Shown here piece after piece: positions 24,943 through 32,355 of a stretch of 64,000 nt of DNA (within the stretch, counting starts at the first letter, position 1; each line of letters starts with the position of its first letter). The stretch is from an uncultured Oscillospiraceae bacterium. Lineage in GTDB: Bacteria; Bacillota; Clostridia; Oscillospirales; Oscillospiraceae. The translations under genes were made by a program, and so were the position numbers. The notes below the pieces were generated by a model. The model did no database searches, was not told where the DNA came from, and was given only the letters and a program-made list of their open reading frames with translations. The stretch lies in NCBI GenBank assembly GCA_949878425.1, contig CATLAL010000005.1, positions 62,001 to 126,000 on the forward strand, in the 5' to 3' direction.

Positions 24943-24973
24943 TTGTTCTTCCGAGGAATTTGTAGTATACTAG
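24943..24973 (+). promoter_or_regulatory. Promoter of the ATP-grasp/PHP pair with TAGTATACTAG
   Basis: TTGTTC (24943-24948), 17 bases, TATACT (24966-24971). The -10 sits inside TAGTATACTAG, the same 11-base palindrome as the presumed GntR operator at 20178-20189, so shared control is possible but the match may be promoter coincidence. Confidence 0.5.
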
Positions 24974-25012
24974 CTATGAATAAACGAGACTACCTATCCC
25001 AAGGAGGGTTCC

Positions 25013-26191
25013 ATGGTCGCCATTGTCACCGACGTCCGCTACCGCATGTCCCTGGCCCTGATCCGGGATCTGGGTCAGGCCGGCGTGGAGGTTATCACCT
25101 GCGAGCGGGAGCGCTGCCGCCAAAACGCCGCCTCCCCGGCTCTGGGGGCCCTGTCCCGCTGGACCTCCCGCCACGTGTGGCTGCCGGAGGAGGGGTACGG
25201 GGAGGCCCTGCTGGACCTCTGCGGGGAGATCGGGGAAAAGCCCGCCCTGCTGCCGGTGGGCGCGGCCACGCTGGAAACCGTGGCCCGGGACCGCTCCCGC
25301 TTTGACGCCGTCTGCGGCCTGTGCGCGCCCACCTTGGAGCAGCTGGACCGGATGAACAGCAAGGAGCGGGCGGCCGCCCTGGCGGAGAGCCTGGGCGTGC
25401 CCGTGCCGGAGTCCTTTGTCCGGCGGGAGGGGGAGGATCTGACCGATTTTGCCCGCCGCCTCCCCCTGCCCTGCGTGATCAAGCCGGTGTGCGGGGAGAA
25501 GCTGGGCCTCCACGCGGCGGAACGCTACGCCGCGGTCTCCACGCCGGAGGAGGCGGAGCGCGCCTACGCCCGCTTCCTGGCCCTGGCGGGGTCGCCCCCG
25601 GTGGTCCAGCGCCAGCTCACCGGAGGCGCCCTGGGCTGCTCGGTGCTGGCTCTGGAGGGCCGGGTCCTGGCCTCCATCTGCCACCGCCGCCTGCGGGAGT
25701 ACCCTGTCTCCGGCGGGCCCGCCTCCTGCTGCCTCCGGGTGGAGAGGCCCGACCTCCCCGCCTACGCGGAGCGCATGGCGGCGGAGACCGGCTACACGGG
25801 GCTGGCCATGTTCGAGTTCAAGGAGGATGGCCAGGGCCGCCCCCATCTGCTGGAGGTGAATCCCCGGATCTGGGGCACCTTCCCCCTCACCCGGGCGTCC
25901 CGCAGCGGCATCCCCCTGCTGTGGTTCCTCCTCGCCTGGAACGCCGGGCACCCGGAGGACCCCGTCCCCCTGCCCCGGCCGGACCCGCCCCGGTCCAAGA
26001 AGATGATCTTCGCCGCCTCAGACCTGTCGGCGGCGGCGGGCTACCTCAAAAGGGGACAGCCCCGCCAGGCCCTGGGGGCCCTGGCCGACCTCGTTAATCC
26101 CACGGTCCGGGACGGCGTCTTTGAGTGGGGGGACCCCCTGCCGGGACTGGCCTATGTCCGGTCCCTTCTGGCAAAGGAGCGCCGCCCATGA
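25013..26191 (+). CDS. ATP-grasp domain protein
   Basis: 392-residue enzyme expected to form a bond between a carboxylate and an amine, thiol or similar group using ATP. The central ATP-grasp fold is seen from about residue 110 to 310, with the lysine region LPCVIKPVCGEKLG and the Mg-binding end LEVNPRIWGTFP. The N-terminal 100 residues look like a pre-ATP-grasp Rossmann-like domain. The product is unknown. Its stop overlaps the start of the PHP gene (ATGA), so the two act together. RBS AAGGAGG is directly upstream. Confidence 0.75.
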   Translation: MVAIVTDVRYRMSLALIRDLGQAGVEVITCERERCRQNAASPALGALSRWTSRHVWLPEEGYGEALLDLCGEIGEKPALLPVGAATLETVARDRSRFDAVCGLCAPTLEQLDRMNSKERAAALAESLGVPVPESFVRREGEDLTDFARRLPLPCVIKPVCGEKLGLHAAERYAAVSTPEEAERAYARFLALAGSPPVVQRQLTGGALGCSVLALEGRVLASICHRRLREYPVSGGPASCCLRVERPDLPAYAERMAAETGYTGLAMFEFKEDGQGRPHLLEVNPRIWGTFPLTRASRSGIPLLWFLLAWNAGHPEDPVPLPRPDPPRSKKMIFAASDLSAAAGYLKRGQPRQALGALADLVNPTVRDGVFEWGDPLPGLAYVRSLLAKERRP

Positions 26192-26925
26192 GCCTCTTTC
26201 GCGCGGATCTGCACGTCCACACCGCCGCCTCCCCGGACGGCCGCTCCTCTCTGGAGTCCCTGGCCGCCGCCGCCAGGGACCGGGGCCTGGACGCCCTGGC
26301 CATTACGGACCACGACCTGTGCACCGCCGTACCCCGGGAGTGCGCGGGGGTGCTGCTGATCCCCGGGTGCGAGGTCTCCACACGCGCCGGCCACATCACC
26401 GGCCTCTTCCTGGACCGGCCCCTGGAGCCGCTGCCCCACCTGCCTCCGCCGGAGGAGGCGGTGGCCGCCATCCGCCGTGCCGGCGGTCTGGCGGTGCTGG
26501 CCCACCCCTGCGCACGGCCCGGCGCGCGGCCGGAGGAATTCGCCTTTGACCTGGACGGCCTGGAGGCCGCCAACGCCCGGGCCGCTTTCAAGGTCCCGGC
26601 CGCCAACGCCCGGGCCGCGGCCCTGGCCGCGGACCGGGGACTCGCCGCCGTGGGCGGCAGCGACGCCCACGACGCCGCCGAGGTGGGAAACGCCTTCACG
26701 GAGCTGGAGGCGGAGGAGCGGACCCTCCCCGCCCTCCGGCAGGCCCTGGCCCAGGGGCGGTGCCGGGCTGTACTCTCGCGAAACACCCCCCATTTCCGCA
26801 AGGGCCTCTCCCAGTGGACCAAGGCCCGGCGCTCCCATAAGCTCCCCCGGCTGGCCAAAGCCGCCGCCTATCTGGCCTACTGCGCCGCCCTGGACGCGGT
26901 TCGCCCCCTCAGGACGCGCCGGTGA
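26188..26925 (+). CDS. PHP domain phosphoesterase
   Basis: 245-residue metal-dependent phosphoesterase of the polymerase/histidinol-phosphatase superfamily. Metal motifs appear in order: ADLHVHTAAS (residues 6-15), ITDHD, PGCEVS, VLAHP and GGSDAHD. Stand-alone PHP proteins of this size often hydrolyse nucleoside or sugar phosphates (TrpH type). The start overlaps the ATP-grasp stop by 4 bases. The substrate of the pair is not known. Followed by two interspersed repeats. Confidence 0.8.
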   Translation: MSLFRADLHVHTAASPDGRSSLESLAAAARDRGLDALAITDHDLCTAVPRECAGVLLIPGCEVSTRAGHITGLFLDRPLEPLPHLPPPEEAVAAIRRAGGLAVLAHPCARPGARPEEFAFDLDGLEAANARAAFKVPAANARAAALAADRGLAAVGGSDAHDAAEVGNAFTELEAEERTLPALRQALAQGRCRAVLSRNTPHFRKGLSQWTKARRSHKLPRLAKAAAYLAYCAALDAVRPLRTRR

Positions 26926-26929
26926 GGCA

Positions 26930-27010
26930 TATGTGAGGCATATGTGAGGCATACATTCTTTTCTTTTAAAAAAGAAAAGAATCAAAAGAAAATTTTGTTC
27001 CGCAAGGCAT
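26930..27010 (-). repeat. Interspersed T-rich hairpin repeat, inverted copy
   Basis: GGCATACATTCTTTTC, TTAAAAAAGAAAAGAATC, AAAAGAAAATTTTG and a GCAAGGC/GCCTTGC stem. GAGGCATATGT is triplicated at its left edge (26926-26953). Lies tail to tail with the copy at 27066. Confidence 0.75.
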
Positions 27011-27065
27011 TCGCCTTGCTCCAGAGGCCTTGTTTTGACAGCAGGGGTAACCAGAAAAACAGATA

Positions 27066-27131
27066 AGCAAAACGAAGTTTTGCGCCAAAGTTCTTTTTGA
27101 TTCTTTTTCTTTCAAGAAAAAGAATGTATGC
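27066..27131 (+). repeat. Interspersed T-rich hairpin repeat
   Basis: AAGCAAAACGAAGTTTTGCG (small stem), then TTTTTGATTCTTTTTC, TTTCAAGAAAAAGAATGTAT, GCC. Immediately precedes the RBS of the deacetylase. Confidence 0.75.
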
Positions 27132-27166
27132 CAGCGCCCCATTCTTTCGCCATTGGGAGGTGTATC

Positions 27167-28513
27167 ATGTCTCTTGTGACCAAAGGCATTGGTCTTGCCA
27201 AAAAGGCCAAGCACCGCTTTCAGGACCAGCTCCGGGAGCGGACCCCCGTCTATCTCTCCCCGGTCCGCCGGATTGAGCGGGTTGCCACGGAGGAGCGGAT
27301 CTGCGCCATGACCTTTGACGACGGTCCCTGCCGTCTGCCGGCCAACCCGGACCGTTTCCGGGGCAAGGCGCTGACCCTGGTACTGGCGGAGATTCTGGAG
27401 CACTACGGCGCCAAGGGGACCTTTGACGTGGTGGGCGACACCTCGGCCAACTACCCGGACAAGGCGGGCAAGCACGGCTCCGCCTCCTGGGGCGGGGTGG
27501 CCTACGACCACTACCCGGACTTCGGCAAGGACGGCCAGGGCGGCGCGGTGAACTGTCCGGAGCTGATCGCCCGGCTGCTGGCCGGGGGCCACGAGATCAC
27601 CAGCCACACCTACTCCCACGTCCTCTTCGGCTGGAAGCCCCTGGTCTACGGGCGCCGGAAGTACCTGAGCGGCCTGGAGCCGGTGGTGGAGGACCTGAAG
27701 AGGCTCCACAGCACCTTGGAGTCCGGCTGGGGCTATCCGGTGCGCCTGAGCAGGCCCCCCCACTACGTGGACGCCATCAAGGGCGGCTTGTCCAGCTACG
27801 ACGCCTACGCCCTCATGGGCTACCAGTACATGGCAGCCAGCTTCGACGGGGCGGGCTGGCTGCCCCTGGCCTCCTACGAGGCGGAGGTGGAGGCCACCTG
27901 GCGGCCCATGGAGAAGCTGCTGCTGGAGACGCCGGAGGCATTCCGGGGCCAGATTATCTTCCAGAAGGACGGCTTTAACATGGCCCGGCGGACACCGGTG
28001 GCCGACGGGCTGGACAAGCAGCTGCAATTGCTGACGGACCACGGCTACCGGGTGCTGACAGTCTCGGAGCTGCTGGAGCGCTCCCCCTTCCAGGACGCGC
28101 TGCCGGAGAGTCCGGCGGGCCGGGCCGCCCGGACCCTGCTGGGCCGGGGGTGGTGCGTGGCCTATCAGGACAACACTCTGCGGGCGGAGGCGGTGCTCAC
28201 CCGGGGGGAGCTGGCCATGATGGCCTTTGGCTGGGAGACCGTCCGCCGGCGCATTGACCTTGTGCGCTCCGGCCGGGCTCCCTTCCGGGACATGGCCCCC
28301 CGCCACCCCTACGCCGCCGCCGCCCTCCAGGCCACGGAGACCGGGGCCATGGCGGCGGTGGACGGCCGCTTCCGCCCCGAGGACCCGGTTACGGCGGTGG
28401 AGCTGGCCCAGTTCTTCTCCACCCGCCTGGGCCGGACCCCGCCGCTGGAGAACTGGTCCCAGCTGACCCACGAAAAATTCTTCTCCATGGCAGCGGGACT
28501 GCTGGAGAAGTAA
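27167..28513 (+). CDS. Polysaccharide deacetylase-like protein with SLH-like C-terminus
   Basis: 448-residue protein. The NodB-like domain covers about residues 45-300: MTFDDGP, then HEITSHTYSHVLFG with the metal-binding histidines, and a substrate region LSRPPHYVD in place of RPPYG. The C-terminal third ends with an S-layer-homology-like unit (FRDMAPRHPYAAAALQ) that would bind cell-wall polymer. Yet no signal peptide is seen at the chosen start (ATG after TTGGGAGG), which is odd for a wall enzyme; secretion may be non-classical or the SLH-like unit intracellular. It follows the ATP-grasp/PHP pair but is separated by two repeats. Confidence 0.75.
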   Translation: MSLVTKGIGLAKKAKHRFQDQLRERTPVYLSPVRRIERVATEERICAMTFDDGPCRLPANPDRFRGKALTLVLAEILEHYGAKGTFDVVGDTSANYPDKAGKHGSASWGGVAYDHYPDFGKDGQGGAVNCPELIARLLAGGHEITSHTYSHVLFGWKPLVYGRRKYLSGLEPVVEDLKRLHSTLESGWGYPVRLSRPPHYVDAIKGGLSSYDAYALMGYQYMAASFDGAGWLPLASYEAEVEATWRPMEKLLLETPEAFRGQIIFQKDGFNMARRTPVADGLDKQLQLLTDHGYRVLTVSELLERSPFQDALPESPAGRAARTLLGRGWCVAYQDNTLRAEAVLTRGELAMMAFGWETVRRRIDLVRSGRAPFRDMAPRHPYAAAALQATETGAMAAVDGRFRPEDPVTAVELAQFFSTRLGRTPPLENWSQLTHEKFFSMAAGLLEK

Positions 28514-28515
28514 TA

Positions 28516-29058
28516 CTATTTCTTGATAAGAAGAATTCGTATAAAAAACTGGCCGCCGGCTCTTTGCCGGCAGCCAGTTTCATGCTGCAAACTACTCGCC
28601 CCGCCGTAGGACAGAACGTGGACCGTCACGGGGAGACGCTCGTTTCCCGGCATGGAACCTGTGACAGTCTCCACCTCCGCAAAGCCTTGGGACCGGTAGA
28701 GCGCGAGGGCCGGATTATTCCCGGCCAGAACCTCCAACGTGACAGGCCGGGCCGCAGTGTGGTCCAGCATATAGCGGACCAGCCGCGCGCCGATTCCCCG
28801 CCGCATGAAGGCGGGGTCCACATAGAGCCACGCCACCTCCGACTCCGTATAGGCGATGAATGCCGCCGGCTCTCCCGCCAGCTCCGCAATTTGCAGCGTG
28901 TAGCCAAAGAGGTTCTCCCGCTCCGCAGCCGTCTCCAGCGGCAGAAAGGCATCCTCCAGTCCGGCCAGGCGCAGCTCCTGCATGCGGGCGGCATCATGGA
29001 TCGCCGTCAGGCGGGGCCAGTCCGACGGACGGTAGGGACGTACGATGAGGGGATCCAC
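28516..29058 (-). CDS. GNAT family N-acetyltransferase whose frame runs through its terminator
   Basis: 180 residues. The GNAT core (about 1-150) shows the acetyl-CoA loop RRGIGARLVRYML and the ALALYRSQGF ending; it would transfer an acetyl group to an unknown amine. Start is GTG at 29056-29058 with AGGAGG overlapping the PNP stop, so it is coupled to PNP. The last 26 codons are translated from a rho-independent terminator (28548-28578) and its T-run, so the stop codon at 28516 lies beyond the expected transcript end. A TAG in another frame just after GGCGGGGCGAG suggests a frameshift removed the original stop. Confidence 0.75.
   Translation of the reverse strand: MDPLIVRPYRPSDWPRLTAIHDAARMQELRLAGLEDAFLPLETAAERENLFGYTLQIAELAGEPAAFIAYTESEVAWLYVDPAFMRRGIGARLVRYMLDHTAARPVTLEVLAGNNPALALYRSQGFAEVETVTGSMPGNERLPVTVHVLSYGGASSLQHETGCRQRAGGQFFIRILLIKK
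28548..28578. terminator. Bidirectional terminator between convergent genes
   Basis: ACTGGCCGCCGGC, TCTTT loop, GCCGGCAGCCAGT. On the minus strand it is followed by TTTTTTATA. It lies inside the 3' end of the GNAT reading frame (see that gene). Confidence 0.75.
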
Positions 29059-29067
29059 AGCGGCCTC

Positions 29068-29886
29068 CTATCCAATATCAATCATCAGCTCCAGCAGCCG
29101 GGTGAAATTCCCCTTAGCCTGTGCTGCGGCGGCCACAACCTCATCGTGGCTGAGGGGCTGGGGCAGAATGCCGGCGGCCATGTTGGTGATACAGCTGACG
29201 CCCATCACCTGCATTCCGCTGTGCCGGGCGGCGATGGCCTCCGGCACGGTGGACATCCCCGCCGCGTCGGCCCCGATGGTCCGGAAGAACCGGATCTCCG
29301 CCGGGGTCTCGTAGCTGGGTCCGCCGTACATGATGTAGACTCCCTCCCGCAGGGGCAGGCCCGCCTGGGCGGCCAGGGGCCTGAGCTTCTCCCGGAGGGA
29401 CCGGGTGTAGATATCGCCCATGTCCGGGAAGCGGGGGCCGAATTCCTCCAGGTTGGGGCCGGTCAGAGGGTTCGCCCCGGCAAAATTGATGTGGTCCGCC
29501 AGGAGCATCAGGTCCCCGGGCCGGTAGTCCAGGTTGATGCCTCCGGCGGCGTTGGTGAGGATGAGGGTTTTTATGCCCAGCGCCGCCATCACGCGCACCG
29601 GCAGAGCGGCCTGCTGGGGGGTGTTGCCCTCGTAGCAGTGGAGCCGGCCCCGCAGGGCCAAAACCGTCCGGCCCCGGCTGCGGCCCAGAACGAAGGCGCC
29701 CCGGTGGCCGTCCACTGTGGGCAGAGGGAAGCCGGGTACGGCGGAGAAGGGGATCTCGGTCCGCTCCTCCAGGCTGTCGCAGAAATCTCCCAGGCCGCTG
29801 CCCAGAATGAGGCCAAGCTCCGGCTGGAGCGGACTCTGGGCGCGGATCGCGGCGCAGGCCGCGTTAACCAGCTGTCGGGTGTTCAT
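29068..29886 (-). CDS. Purine nucleoside phosphorylase (trimeric type)
   Basis: 272-residue enzyme that splits inosine or guanosine with phosphate to free base and ribose-1-phosphate (EC 2.4.2.1). Motifs of the trimeric class are complete: LILGSGLG (phosphate loop), GRLHCYEG, TNAAGG, GPSYETPAE, GMSTVPE and CITNMAAG. Normal length. ATG follows AAGGAGG. It forms an operon with the GNAT gene 9 bases downstream. With the nearby pseudouridine glycosidase it suggests nucleoside salvage. Confidence 0.93.
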   Translation of the reverse strand: MNTRQLVNAACAAIRAQSPLQPELGLILGSGLGDFCDSLEERTEIPFSAVPGFPLPTVDGHRGAFVLGRSRGRTVLALRGRLHCYEGNTPQQAALPVRVMAALGIKTLILTNAAGGINLDYRPGDLMLLADHINFAGANPLTGPNLEEFGPRFPDMGDIYTRSLREKLRPLAAQAGLPLREGVYIMYGGPSYETPAEIRFFRTIGADAAGMSTVPEAIAARHSGMQVMGVSCITNMAAGILPQPLSHDEVVAAAAQAKGNFTRLLELMIDIG

Positions 29887-29908
29887 GAAAGGGCCTCCTT
29901 ATGTAGGG

Positions 29909-29976
29909 TATACATACTTTTTCTTAAAAGAAAACGTATCATAAAGAATTTTTTCGCAAGGCATCCGCCTTGCTTA
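29909..29976 (-). repeat. Interspersed T-rich hairpin repeat, inverted copy
   Basis: TATACATACTTTTTCTT, AAAAGAAAACGTATC, then GCAAGGC...GCCTTGC. Lies just upstream of PNP; 29990-30103 beyond it carries GGCGTTTTGATA...AAAACATGCCC, distantly like the AGAGCCTGTTT family. Confidence 0.6.
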
Positions 29977-30103
29977 TACTCATATTAGGGCTTATTTGAT
30001 AAATAGCAGAAGGTCCAACAGCGAGAGATTTTTTCACGCAGTCCGGCGAAAGAGATCCGCTGCTTGGGCGTTTTGATATTTTTAAAACATGCCCTGATTA
30101 TCT

Positions 30104-30436
30104 TCAGGCAAACCGACGCCAGACAAATACTGCCAGCGCCAGCTGGACCAGCAGGATCAGCGGCATGCCCCAGACGAAGTACCAGTGCCTTGTCTTGTGC
30201 CGGAAGGTCCACATGCCCAGGATGGCCCCCAGGCTTCCGCCCAGAGCGGCAAAGACAAAGAAGGTGATTTCCCTGACGCGCCAGCGCCCTCTCTGCGCCC
30301 GACGCTTGTCCGCCCACATGAGATAGAAGGAAAGGAGGTTCACCAGCGCCAGCCAGCGGAGCACCGCCGCCGGTGAACCAACTGCCGCCCAGATCTGGTC
30401 TCCGGTGGCCTCCGGGAGGAAGGAAAATCCCCCCAT
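30104..30436 (-). CDS. DUF1294 membrane protein
   Basis: 110-residue protein with about three to four membrane segments and the DUF1294 signature FYLMWADKRRA, ALGGSLGAILGM and FRHKTRHWYF. Function of the family is unknown. Its ATG directly abuts the psuG stop and has no good RBS of its own, so it is likely translated by coupling to psuG. Confidence 0.85.
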   Translation of the reverse strand: MGGFSFLPEATGDQIWAAVGSPAAVLRWLALVNLLSFYLMWADKRRAQRGRWRVREITFFVFAALGGSLGAILGMWTFRHKTRHWYFVWGMPLILLVQLALAVFVWRRFA

Positions 30437-31354
30437 TTACCGCATTCCAGCCAGCTCCACGGCGGTCTGCGCGGCCAGGCGGGCGTTGTTGAACACCAGC
30501 TGGATGTTGCTCTCCAGGCTGTCGCCGCCGGTGAGGTCCTTCACCCGGGCCAGCAGGAAGGGCGTGGTGGCCTTGCCGTGGATGCCCTGCTCCCGACTCT
30601 CCGCAATGGCCTGTTCGATGGCCTTGTTAATGGTATCCGGGTCCATGGCGTACTCCTGGGGGATGGGGTTTGTTACCAGCATGCCGCCCTTGAGGTCCAT
30701 CTGCCGCTGGGCGTGGAAGGCGGCGGCCAGCTCCCGGGGGGAGTCCAGACGGTAGTCCACGCCGAAACCGGACTTCCGGGTGTAGAAGGCGGGCAGCTCC
30801 TCCGTTTGATAGCCGATCACCGGCACGCCCTTTGTCTCCAGGTACTCCAGGGTCAGCCCCAGGTCTAAAATAGACTTGGCTCCCGCGCAGATGACCATTA
30901 CCGGCGTCTGGCCCAGCTCCTCCAGGTCCGCGGAGATGTCCATGGTGGTCTCCGCCCCCCGGTGGACGCCGCCGATGCCGCCGGTGGCGAACACGGAGAT
31001 CCCCGCCATGTGGGCGATCATCATGGTGGTGGTGACGGTGCAGGCCCCGTCCTGGCCCCGGGCGATGAGCACCGGCAGGTCCCGGCGGCTGGCCTTGGCG
31101 ATCTGGGGGCCCTTTTTGCCGAAGTATTCGATCTCCTCCGCCGTGAGGCCGGCCTTCAGCCGCCCGCCGATGATGGCGATGGTGGCGGGCACGGCGCCGT
31201 TTTCCCGCACGATCCGCTCCACCGCCTGGGCGGTCTCCACGTTTTGGGGGTAGGGCATGCCGTGGGAGATGATGGTGGACTCCAGGGCCACCACCGGCTT
31301 CCCCTGGGCCAGGGCCTGGGCGACCTCGGGGGCGACGTCAAGATATGGGTTCAT
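30437..31354 (-). CDS. psuG: Pseudouridine-5'-phosphate glycosidase
   Basis: 305-residue enzyme that cleaves pseudouridine-5'-phosphate to uracil and ribose-5-phosphate (reversible C-glycosidase, EC 4.2.1.70). Blocks VALESTIISHGMPYPQN, GKKGPQIAKASRRDLP and ATGGIGGVHRGAE are characteristic; the lysine in KASRRD and the aspartate in TMDISADL are in the active-site region. The start at 31352-31354 follows ACAGGAGG; the longer frame upstream crosses a noncoding RNA-like region. No psuK kinase is adjacent here. A GC-rich hairpin (about 31380-31410) lies in its leader. Confidence 0.93.
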   Translation of the reverse strand: MNPYLDVAPEVAQALAQGKPVVALESTIISHGMPYPQNVETAQAVERIVRENGAVPATIAIIGGRLKAGLTAEEIEYFGKKGPQIAKASRRDLPVLIARGQDGACTVTTTMMIAHMAGISVFATGGIGGVHRGAETTMDISADLEELGQTPVMVICAGAKSILDLGLTLEYLETKGVPVIGYQTEELPAFYTRKSGFGVDYRLDSPRELAAAFHAQRQMDLKGGMLVTNPIPQEYAMDPDTINKAIEQAIAESREQGIHGKATTPFLLARVKDLTGGDSLESNIQLVFNNARLAAQTAVELAGMR

Positions 31355-31504
31355 GGGAGAATCCTCCTGTAAAAAGATTTTTGCCGCCGCTGGCCAAAAG
31401 GCCGGCAGCGGCGCTGGATCGCAGTGCGGGTCCGGGGACGCGTTTTCAGGAAAAGCGCCCCGCAGAGGCCGTGTGAGTCCTGTTATAACCTGCACATAAT
31501 AGGC

Positions 31505-31668
31505 AGGTGGGTCGCCTGCACCGCCCTTTACTGCTTCCAACTTCCAACCGCAGGTGGCAGCCGGGAGGCCTGCAAACCAGACGGTGAACCAGCGTCCCGT
31601 ATAACGAAATGTGGGTTAAAAAAAGACTCATCACGCACCCCGCAGGGCACTTAACGTTCCTTCTCAGT
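31505..31668 (-). ncRNA. ssrS: Probable 6S RNA
   Basis: A roughly 165-base noncoding stretch between DUF1292 and psuG. On the minus strand it reads AAGTGCCCTGCGGGGTGCG, AACCCACATTTCGTTATACG, GGTTTGCAGGCCTCCCGG, GCCACCTGCGGTTGGAAG and ends GGCGACCCACCTGCC, segments that look to me like clostridial 6S RNA. 6S RNA folds as a long hairpin with an open bubble and binds sigma-A polymerase. No own promoter is evident; it lies same-strand after DUF1292 and may be processed. Assignment is by memory of sequence, so moderate. Strand could be wrong if it is another structured RNA. Confidence 0.5.
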
Positions 31669-31703
31669 GGGAGCTCCCGGCGGGAGCCCTTTTGGGAGGC
31701 GCT

Positions 31704-32000
31704 CTATTCGCCGTCCTCCTCCTCGTCCTGGTAGAGGCGCTCCATAAAGAGGTCGTAGACCTCCTCCAGCTCCTCGTCGCTGTCCAGGGTGCTCAGCAGC
31801 TCCTCGCCGTTCTCCTCAATGGACTTGAGGATCACCATGCCGTAGTCGTCGCTGTCCTCGTCCGCGCCCTCCTCCACAGCCGGAAAAAAGGCCATATAGG
31901 TCTGGCCCTTGTGTTCCAGCGCGTCCACCAGCTCCAGCTCAATGTCGTTGCCGTCCTCGTCGGTAACGGTGATGAAATCCGGTCCAAATTCCCCGCTCAT
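31704..32000 (-). CDS. DUF1292 protein (YrzB-like)
   Basis: 98-residue acidic protein with the DUF1292 pattern FITVTDEDGNDIELELVDAL and YDLFMERLYQDE. Found widely in Firmicutes, often near ruvX/ireB; function unknown. About a third of residues are Asp or Glu. It appears monocistronic here, with the 6S-like RNA directly downstream. The 32001-32268 stretch upstream shows no gene; an open frame at 32127-32357 overlaps the PBP promoter and has no family look. Confidence 0.88.
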   Translation of the reverse strand: MSGEFGPDFITVTDEDGNDIELELVDALEHKGQTYMAFFPAVEEGADEDSDDYGMVILKSIEENGEELLSTLDSDEELEEVYDLFMERLYQDEEEDGE

Positions 32001-32268
32001 GGAAGAGGCCTCCCTCCTGGCGTTCTCACCGGCGGCCCGCCGCCGTTTTCGTTTCTATCGTCAACGCGGCTGAAAACCGCCGGCCCGCGGCGCGCGCTTC
32101 CCTTGGATGCTGTTCAACTGCGCTGGCTATAGTGTAACCGTTTTTTGCGGAAATTGCAAGAGGGTTTTCATGTGACATTTCGACGATTTCATCACTTCCT
32201 TTTTGTATTTTTTGAAGAAATTTCGGGGACCTTGGGGAATCTGTGAGAAATCTGTCGATTTTTCCTCC

Positions 32269-32297
32269 TTTTCAAAGTTGACAAGCCGTGTTATACT
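32269..32297 (+). promoter_or_regulatory. Promoter of the class A PBP gene
   Basis: TTTTCA (32269-32274), 17 bases, TATACT (32292-32297) with an extended TG motif (TGT before it). A TTGACA at 32278 lies too close to the -10 to serve it. Confidence 0.5.
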
Positions 32298-32355
32298 ATA
32301 AATTGGCATATCAGAGATATGCCCGCTCAGCCAGTCAAAGGAGGTATGTCTTGCC

